Shown: positions 4,636-9,468 of the stretch, piece after piece | How the letters are laid out: the number at the start of each line of letters is the position of its first letter | How positions within the stretch are numbered: position 1 is the first letter of the stretch | Source: Thermohalobaculum sp039026295 | GTDB taxonomy: Bacteria; Pseudomonadota; Alphaproteobacteria; Rhodobacterales; Rhodobacteraceae | Length of the DNA: 9,468 bases | Assembly (NCBI GenBank): GCA_039026295.1 | Contig: JBCCMP010000185.1 | Coordinates: 1-9,468, forward strand | Direction of reading: 5' to 3' | Program-made: the position numbers and the translations under genes | Notes under the pieces: generated by a model | Told to the model about the DNA's origin: nothing | What the model saw: the letters and a program-made list of their open reading frames with translations, nothing else | The model's database searches: none

Positions 4636-7626
4636 ATGCGCCTCAAAACAGTATTTCTCTGCTTCACTGCCGTCTGCATTTGCGCTCCTGCCGCGCTGGC
4701 GGATGGATACACCCTCCGCTGGTCGTCGGATCTCTACGATGGAACGACCCATTTTTCCGAGACGCGGAAGATGGACGTGGCCTATGCCAAGCGCGGCCAC
4801 ATCTCGGGCATGAAGGCCCGTTATCTTGGCGGCGCGCAGACTGCATCGGCGCCTGAGTTTTCGTTGGCGATGCAAGAAGAGCCACTGCCGGCAAATCGCC
4901 AATCGGTCGGGCTGGCCTATGACTTCAACCGGAATATCCTTCTGGGCGATGCGCCGTCCGTGCGGTGGTACAACACCTATCTGCGACCAACCCTGTCGCC
5001 GGGCCTCCCGATCGGTCAGGATGCGGCGTGGCAACGCCGTTTCGGTCTTGAAGAGCTTGGTCTGGGATTCGAGCGCGCAAGTCCGATATCGCTCTCATTC
5101 GATCGCCGTTTCGTCAGTCACGATGGCAAAGATTATGCGCTGTTGAGCTTCAGCTTTCCGGCGATGACCTACAGGTCGGTTGCCGGGGCGGAGATCATGC
5201 ACTGGGGCCGCGGTTTCGCGATCATGGACGCCGAATTCACCGAAATATTTTACTCCGGCACCTGGCATCGCGGCGTGGCAAATCCGGGCACCCCGGAAGA
5301 GCAGGTTTTTTCGTCCCGTAACGGGATGCAGAATATTCTGGATACCGGATCGGCAAAGCTGGATCTGGGCGATTTCGATGCCGCCGCGGATTTGGTGCGC
5401 GAGTCCCTGAAAGGGTACGAGGATCTCGCAACTGCGCCCCTCTTCCGGCGCACAAACCGGCGCGAGGAACTGGACCGCAGCTTCTTCCTGGCCGCCGGAG
5501 TGATCGACATGTGGGCCGCCGCCCACGTCGAGGACAGCGCCAACCAGCTTTCGATCATTCAGGATCTGATGAGCGGGGCCGAAAGCCGGGTCAAGTCGAC
5601 CAATGACAGCGCAGTGGGTGACACGACCAGTGCCGTCGATACCATCAAGAAAATTCTCAGCCCGTTTGAGCTGGCCGCGGCCGGGCAGCGGAACCTGAAC
5701 TACGACGACGCCCAATTTTACACCGATCTGGCGACCGACTACATCAACAAGGCGAAAGCTGCCGGGAACGCGGAAGACGCGGACAACTACCTCCGGCTTG
5801 GCTCCCGGTATCTGAGCTACTCGGAAGACATCCTGTCAGACCTGCCCGCAAACTCGGTGAAGGGCCGATTGCTGAACACTTTGGACACCCTGAAGTCCAG
5901 CAACAAGCTTACGACCGGGGTGAAAGCGACGAGCGGGTTGTTGGGGGTGGTCGGTGACGTCGGCGACGTTCTCACAACCGCCAATGCCCTGACCAACAGC
6001 GACCCCAGCAAGCTGACCGGCTCCGATTCCACATCTGTGCCCTACCAGATTTTCGAACGGGTGGTTCTGGATGTCGTTCTGGGGGTCGGCAGCGCTGTCG
6101 CGCAGAAAGACTACAAGGGCATCGTGCTGGGTACGACCGCTGTCGTCACGAAAAGCATATCTGACATCGGACTGAGCGGGGTTGGCGCACTCAACGCACA
6201 GGACGAGGCCGCGCTGGCCAAGGCGGGGCTGAACTCGACCCAGATCGCCTTCGTGAACAAACTGCTGGAAAAGCGCTCGCAGGGCGTCGATCTGACGGAC
6301 AAGCGCAACATCAAGCGCGCGATTGAGGAACTGGATCCGGACATCCGCGCGACACTGGATCGCGGCATTGAACGCCAGGATGAGGAACGGCAGCAAACCG
6401 ATCCGCCTGTCGGCACCGATACCGGGACTCAAGTGCAGACGGACCCGCCGATCGGAACAGGACCGGGCACATCGGAAGATCCGCCGGGGGGGTCCGACAC
6501 ACGGACCGATCCGCCGGGCGATACGGGGACAGGCACAAGAACCGATCCACCGACGACGGGCGGCAGCGGCGATCGTACGACGCAGACGACGACCCTTCCG
6601 CCGGCCGGGGATGATACCGGAGGGGGCCAGCCACCGCAGACCCCGGCCGATACGACCGTCAGCCGCGACCGGGACCCGCGCAAGCCGCCTGAGCTGGACC
6701 TGTCCGTCGACTACCCGACGGCACCGCCCCGCGTTCCCAAACCCGATGACACGCCAGAGGTTGTCATCGGTCAGACATCCGAGCTGCCACAGGAGCTGCT
6801 GGACCAAATCCAGCGCGAAATCGAGCTTGAGGACCGCCGCCGTGATCTGGGCGAATTGCAGGACAACCTGATCCGCGAGCGTGACGAACGGGACCGCCGG
6901 GCTCGTGAGGACCGCGACGCCCGTAATCAGGACGTCGTCGATATCTTCGGCGACTTCATGGAGAACAACGCCTTCGGATACGAAGACATGGCGGGCATTG
7001 TTCCGACCGATCTGTCCCCGTACCTGAACTGGCTTGAGACGCAGAACCTGCAAAGGTTGGAACGTCTCGCCCGCAATGGCGGGTATCCCAATCTCGCCAC
7101 TGCGCTTTCCGACTATGTGAACCTGATCACGCAGGCAACAGATCAGGGGTTCCGGCAGTACGCGCTTGGCAGCTATCAGGGGGCCGGGCTGGCCGGGTTC
7201 CTCCCCTCGATCGCATCGCGCAACCTGGCCCGGGCGCGGTTGGCCCTTGGCGATCTGCTGATTGCCAGCGGCTTCATCCAGTCGCTTGGCGGTCTGACCG
7301 ACATCACGATCTCCGGAAACCGGCTTTCGATCACTCTCTTCGATTTCGGCATCGAGGACGGCGACGTCGTGACCTTGTTCATCAACCAGTTGAACCAGCA
7401 GATCCTGCAGCAGACCTTCACGCTGAGCAATGCGGGCACGACCGTTTCGGCAACACTGCGTTCGTCGATCCCTGCAGCTGTCACCGTGACGGCGCTGAAC
7501 GAGGGCTTTGCCTCTCCCAACACCGCGGGCGTCACTCTCAGCCCGGTCACCAGCGGCAACAGTGCGCAGAGCTACTCGCTGAACACCGGCGAATCCGCCG
7601 TGTTGCGGGTGCAGGTCGGGCAGTGA
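4636..7626 (+). CDS. Large secreted multidomain protein with DPP-repeat linker, unknown function
   Basis: A 996-aa protein I cannot assign to a named family. A Sec signal peptide occupies residues 1-22 with cleavage after ALA. Residues about 23-235 form a beta-rich, aromatic N-terminal domain. Residues 236-425 are mainly helical (SAKLDLGDFDAAADLVRESLKGYEDL looks TPR-like). Residues 428-515 are rich in Gly, Val and Ala with weakly hydrophobic stretches (ATSGLLGVVGDVGDVL; VVLDVVLGVGSAVAQ). Residues 586-709 are a low-complexity Pro/Thr/Gly/Asp linker with five DPP units. Residues 714-768 are highly charged (Arg, Glu, Asp) and probably one long helix or coiled coil. Residues 770-885 look helical. 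Residues 886-996 form an all-beta domain with GIEDGDVVTLFIN and VTVTALNEGFASPNTAGVTL, reminiscent of Ig-like surface-protein modules. It ends 33 bases before the outer-membrane barrel gene, so the pair is probably co-transcribed and may work together at the outer membrane; that is inference. Confidence 0.9.
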   Translation: MRLKTVFLCFTAVCICAPAALADGYTLRWSSDLYDGTTHFSETRKMDVAYAKRGHISGMKARYLGGAQTASAPEFSLAMQEEPLPANRQSVGLAYDFNRNILLGDAPSVRWYNTYLRPTLSPGLPIGQDAAWQRRFGLEELGLGFERASPISLSFDRRFVSHDGKDYALLSFSFPAMTYRSVAGAEIMHWGRGFAIMDAEFTEIFYSGTWHRGVANPGTPEEQVFSSRNGMQNILDTGSAKLDLGDFDAAADLVRESLKGYEDLATAPLFRRTNRREELDRSFFLAAGVIDMWAAAHVEDSANQLSIIQDLMSGAESRVKSTNDSAVGDTTSAVDTIKKILSPFELAAAGQRNLNYDDAQFYTDLATDYINKAKAAGNAEDADNYLRLGSRYLSYSEDILSDLPANSVKGRLLNTLDTLKSSNKLTTGVKATSGLLGVVGDVGDVLTTANALTNSDPSKLTGSDSTSVPYQIFERVVLDVVLGVGSAVAQKDYKGIVLGTTAVVTKSISDIGLSGVGALNAQDEAALAKAGLNSTQIAFVNKLLEKRSQGVDLTDKRNIKRAIEELDPDIRATLDRGIERQDEERQQTDPPVGTDTGTQVQTDPPIGTGPGTSEDPPGGSDTRTDPPGDTGTGTRTDPPTTGGSGDRTTQTTTLPPAGDDTGGGQPPQTPADTTVSRDRDPRKPPELDLSVDYPTAPPRVPKPDDTPEVVIGQTSELPQELLDQIQREIELEDRRRDLGELQDNLIRERDERDRRAREDRDARNQDVVDIFGDFMENNAFGYEDMAGIVPTDLSPYLNWLETQNLQRLERLARNGGYPNLATALSDYVNLITQATDQGFRQYALGSYQGAGLAGFLPSIASRNLARARLALGDLLIASGFIQSLGGLTDITISGNRLSITLFDFGIEDGDVVTLFINQLNQQILQQTFTLSNAGTTVSATLRSSIPAAVTVTALNEGFASPNTAGVTLSPVTSGNSAQSYSLNTGESAVLRVQVGQ
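6397..6552 (+). repeat. DPP-unit repeat in the linker of the 996-aa protein
   Basis: Five copies of [TE]DPP begin at residues 588, 602, 614, 624 and 636, spaced 14, 12, 10 and 12 residues, joined by Gly/Thr/Asp-rich spacers such as GTDTGTQVQ and GDTGTGTR. At the DNA level the copies read mostly ac-cga-tc/ga-cc-ccg with variation, so they are degenerate and not a recent tandem expansion. The stretch is part of a longer Pro-rich linker (6391-6762). Confidence 0.75.
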
Positions 7627-7645
7627 GCGGCCATGCTGAACGTTA

Positions 7646-7650
7646 AAGGA
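7646..7650 (+). promoter_or_regulatory. Ribosome binding site that decides the barrel start
   Basis: AAGGA lies 9 bases before the ATG at 7660. The in-frame ATG at 7633 has no such site, and starting at 7660 puts the signal peptide at the N-terminus. Confidence 0.55.
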
Positions 7651-7659
7651 AGAACGAAG

Positions 7660-8583
7660 ATGTACCGCTTCACCGGGATCATTTTATCCGCCCTGCTGGT
7701 CGCTGAAACCGGCAGTGCTCAGACGCTGACGGACTCAATCACGGTCGATGCGCAAACCCGCCGCGCGCTGGAAGGTGCGCGCCAGCGGACAGTCCGGTAT
7801 CAGCCCGGTGACGAGACCGTGTTGCCCGGCGAAACCGGTCTTTTCATCCTTGAAAAGATCGACATCTTCAGCGTCCGGGGCGGGGCGTCGATGGGCTTTT
7901 CCAGTAACCCGGCCCGGAACGATCTGGGCGGTCCCGAAAGCCCCTTTGTCAGCGCCTTCGTGGACGCCGGAGTAGACACCCGCATCGACCAGAGTTTCGA
8001 TGTCGGCGCACGGTTTTCGCTGTCGACCACGCAGTTCACCGGCGTTGATAATCTGTCCAGCACCGCTGCCATTCTGTCCGGTTATGTCGGCCGCGAGATT
8101 GCGTATGGCGTCTATGCCCAGGCCGACTTCAACCTTGGTTGGAGCATTGCCAATGGTGGATTGTCGGATGCCACCGCATTCTACGGGGCAGGACTTTCAC
8201 TGCGCCGCGGATTTTTGCTGCACCCCCGTGTCGCGCTGACACCTTCTGTATCAGCCGGCTATTCAGGGTCGGAGGTGTCCGAACTGGAGAGCTATTCGAT
8301 CAGCGGCGGGGCCGAACTTGACGTCCTCGTCGCTGAAGGCTTGACGACAAAGACCTCCGCGCAGGTCATCTTCCGCGAATTTCCGGACTTCTTTGAGTCC
8401 ACGACCGGCGTTGCGCGGCATGATCTGGCTTTCAGCCTCGGCGTTGCCGCCAGCTATGCACTATCGGATTTTGCCGCAGCCAATATCAGTCTGGGATACA
8501 CGACCAACCAGTCCAGCCTGGACATTTCCGACTACGACAACATCGACGGTTTGCTTGGCGCGAGTATCATCTTCAAATTCTGA
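7660..8583 (+). CDS. Outer-membrane beta-barrel protein, unknown function
   Basis: A 307-aa protein with a signal peptide at residues 1-20 (MYRFTGIILSALLVAETGSA, mature N-terminus at QTLTD). Residues 21-65 are a soluble lead-in (DAQTRRALEGARQRTVRYQPGD and the following 'vlPGETGLFILEKID'). From about 66 on, alternating hydrophobic and polar strands with aromatic girdles appear: SVRGGASMGFSS, FVSAFVDAGVDTRI, SFDVGARFSLSTTQF, GVYAQADFNLGWSI, ATAFYGAGLSLRRGF, ALTPSVSAGYSG, SYSISGGAELDVLV, TTKTSAQVIFREF, DLAFSLGVAASYAL, AANISLGYTTNQSS and DGLLGASIIFKF, roughly 10-12 strands. The C-terminal Phe preceded by alternating hydrophobics is the signal read by the BAM complex. It resembles generic alphaproteobacterial outer-membrane barrels; I see no porin or TonB-receptor features. 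As the last gene of the three-gene cassette it may anchor or export the 996-aa protein, which is inference. An alternative start at 7633 would add 9 residues. Confidence 0.9.
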   Translation: MYRFTGIILSALLVAETGSAQTLTDSITVDAQTRRALEGARQRTVRYQPGDETVLPGETGLFILEKIDIFSVRGGASMGFSSNPARNDLGGPESPFVSAFVDAGVDTRIDQSFDVGARFSLSTTQFTGVDNLSSTAAILSGYVGREIAYGVYAQADFNLGWSIANGGLSDATAFYGAGLSLRRGFLLHPRVALTPSVSAGYSGSEVSELESYSISGGAELDVLVAEGLTTKTSAQVIFREFPDFFESTTGVARHDLAFSLGVAASYALSDFAAANISLGYTTNQSSLDISDYDNIDGLLGASIIFKF

Positions 8584-8705
8584 GACAGGACTGATGTCAG
8601 ACAGGCAGTGGCCATCTGGCGATGACGCATGCAACGTTGTGCGCCGCCAACCTGACGGAGCCGCAAGATGCTCTGTCAGAGGTCGCCAATACCGATCGAA
8701 GCCTG

Positions 8706-8744
8706 CGGAACGAAATTGAACCAAAACCACCGAATTCGGTTCCG
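8706..8744. promoter_or_regulatory. Nested inverted repeats: 12-base palindrome inside a wider repeat
   Basis: ACCGAATTCGGT at 8729-8740 is a perfect 12-base palindrome. It lies inside a wider pair, CGGAAC (8706-8711) and GTTCCG (8739-8744), whose right arm overlaps it. No T-run follows, so an operator for the downstream gene is more plausible than a terminator. Confidence 0.35.
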
Positions 8745-8866
8745 TCACCTCTCGGATTTGGATCTTGTTAGAAGCCAGTATTTATCGGGCACGTTTTGGT
8801 ACCGACCTCGGAACGTCGATTAACCAAATATTGAAGGCCAACGGCGACTAGACAGAACGGGGTCGC

Positions 8867-8935
8867 ATGAAATTCGACCGTTGCCTTGTTTGGAATTGGC
8901 AGTCGCGCGAGGCGTCGCGCAACGACCCCAAGTGA
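8867..8935 (+). CDS. Possible 22-aa upstream ORF before the dioxygenase
   Basis: ATG 8867 to TGA 8933-8935 encodes a 22-aa peptide beginning MKFDRCLVWNWQ. It ends 38 bases before the dioxygenase start. The only RBS-like bases are ACGGGG at 8857-8862, which is weak. It could be a leader peptide or chance; I see no attenuator hairpins after it. Confidence 0.2.
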   Translation: MKFDRCLVWNWQSREASRNDPK

Positions 8936-8961
8936 CCGTTACTTGTTCCGTCCGTATCGCG

Positions 8962-8966
8962 AAGGA
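8962..8966 (+). promoter_or_regulatory. Ribosome binding site that decides a TTG start
   Basis: AAGGA lies 7 bases before the TTG at 8974. The other upstream candidates in this frame (TTG 8881, GTG 8932) lack such a site. Confidence 0.55.
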
Positions 8967-8973
8967 AAACAGG

Positions 8974-9468
8974 TTGAGCGCCCAACAGTCCTGTCTGTCC
9001 GGTCTGCAATCAGCGGCCCAACGCGGTCTGTCTGAGGAGATATCCGGCGCGCTCCGCTCGAGCCCCTACTACTTTGTTCTGCGCGGAAGCCCGCCCACCG
9101 AAGATCCCGCGCCATCGCTCGTTCTGATCGAAGAGGTCGTGCGGGCGTGCGGGGCGGTGCCGCGTCACAAGATATGTTTCACACGGATCAAGATCGACCC
9201 GCTTCAGGCTCTTTTCAAAGGAAACTCCACGCGTCTGAGCCGCACCCGAAATGCAATGCCGCCGCACACGGATTCATCCTACGAGACTGAACCTCACGAA
9301 CTGGTTGTGTTTCAGATCGTTCGCGCGGACCCGGCAGGCGGCGAAACCATTCTGGTGCCGGTGGACGCGGTCGTGGGTCATTTGGCGGCAGAGGCCGCGG
9401 CAGCACTGTCGGAGCCTGTCTTTCCTTTTGGATCGGCGACGCATCCGATCCTCGCACCGCACGAAGCC
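8974..9468 (+). CDS. TauD/TfdA-like Fe(II)/2-oxoglutarate dioxygenase (3' partial)
   Basis: The frame is open from TTG 8974 to the window edge, 165 codons without a stop. Residues 90-130 carry the signature of TauD/TfdA and clavaminate-synthase-like oxygenases: RLSRTRNAMPPHTDSSYE with the iron-binding HxD pair H98/D100, then the strand LVVFQIVRADPAGGETILVP, where GGET (122-125) followed by a beta-strand is typical. The distal His and the 2-oxoglutarate-binding Arg of the family would lie further on, beyond the window. The N-terminal part (PYYFVLRG at 31-38) matches the usual lead strand. These cytoplasmic enzymes hydroxylate small molecules, using 2-oxoglutarate and O2; the substrate here is unknown. 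It lacks an ATG start, so ATG-only gene finding would miss it. The gap of 390 bases before it suggests its own promoter. Confidence 0.82.
   Translation, partial: MSAQQSCLSGLQSAAQRGLSEEISGALRSSPYYFVLRGSPPTEDPAPSLVLIEEVVRACGAVPRHKICFTRIKIDPLQALFKGNSTRLSRTRNAMPPHTDSSYETEPHELVVFQIVRADPAGGETILVPVDAVVGHLAAEAAAALSEPVFPFGSATHPILAPHEA

Larger units (their letters stand above)
8584..8973. other. 390-base intergenic region before the dioxygenase
   Basis: It contains the palindrome at 8729-8740 and a possible 22-codon ORF at 8867-8935. GC is lower than in the genes, especially 8710-8850, which fits a promoter region. A 41-codon frame at 8594-8719 starts 10 bases after the barrel stop but is Arg-rich, lacks an RBS and looks like a shadow. 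No strong intrinsic terminator with a T-run is visible after the barrel gene. Confidence 0.55.

Noticed and set aside
5836..7053. 405-codon minus-strand frame inside the 996-aa gene
   Set aside because: Antisense shadow from GC-rich codons; the + strand frame has a signal peptide, RBS and domain structure across the same stretch.
8594..8719. 41-codon frame just after the barrel gene
   Set aside because: Arg-rich, no RBS, and part of a longer out-of-frame shadow running through the barrel gene.
1..9468. CRISPR arrays, tRNA or rRNA genes, complete insertion sequences
   Set aside because: No regularly spaced direct repeats, cloverleaf-like sequence, rRNA signature or intact transposase was seen on either strand.

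Overview
The window is GC-rich (roughly 60% or more by eye) and every convincing gene lies on the + strand. Codon use and protein families (an IdnO-like SDR, a beta-hydroxyacid dehydrogenase, a GlxA-type AraC regulator, a TauD/TfdA-like dioxygenase) fit an alphaproteobacterium, probably of the Rhodobacterales. That placement is inference from style and families; there is no rRNA or other marker here.

Layout: (1) 2-1534, the end of a catabolic operon: a 5'-truncated SDR dehydrogenase closest to gluconate 5-dehydrogenases, then 24 bases later a 3-hydroxyisobutyrate dehydrogenase-family oxidoreductase. Together they suggest oxidation and reduction of sugar acids or short hydroxy acids. (2) 1535-2072, a 538-base gap with only small inverted repeats. 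(3) 2073-3176, a GlxA-family regulator (DJ-1/PfpI-like sensor domain plus AraC HTH). (4) 3177-3652, a 476-base gap holding a perfect 16-base palindrome just after the regulator. (5) 3653-8583, three closely spaced genes whose products all seem to go to the cell envelope: a 311-aa exported or membrane-anchored protein with a cupin-like stretch (TTG start), a 996-aa secreted multidomain protein with a DPP-repeat linker, a charged helix and a C-terminal beta domain, and a 307-aa outer-membrane beta-barrel ending in Phe. I do not recognise this set as a named system; it is the most interesting part of the window. (6) 8584-8973, a 390-base gap with a 12-base palindrome inside a wider inverted repeat and a possible 22-codon ORF. 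(7) 8974 to the window end, the N-terminal 165 codons of a TauD/TfdA-like Fe(II)/2-oxoglutarate dioxygenase with a TTG start.

How they may work together: the two dehydrogenases look like one metabolic operon. The GlxA-type regulator could control that operon, the envelope cassette or the dioxygenase; the sequence does not decide. The envelope cassette looks co-transcribed (gaps of 47 and 33 bases). A periplasmic accessory, a large exported protein and an outer-membrane barrel suggest a surface or envelope-spanning assembly, but its function is unknown.
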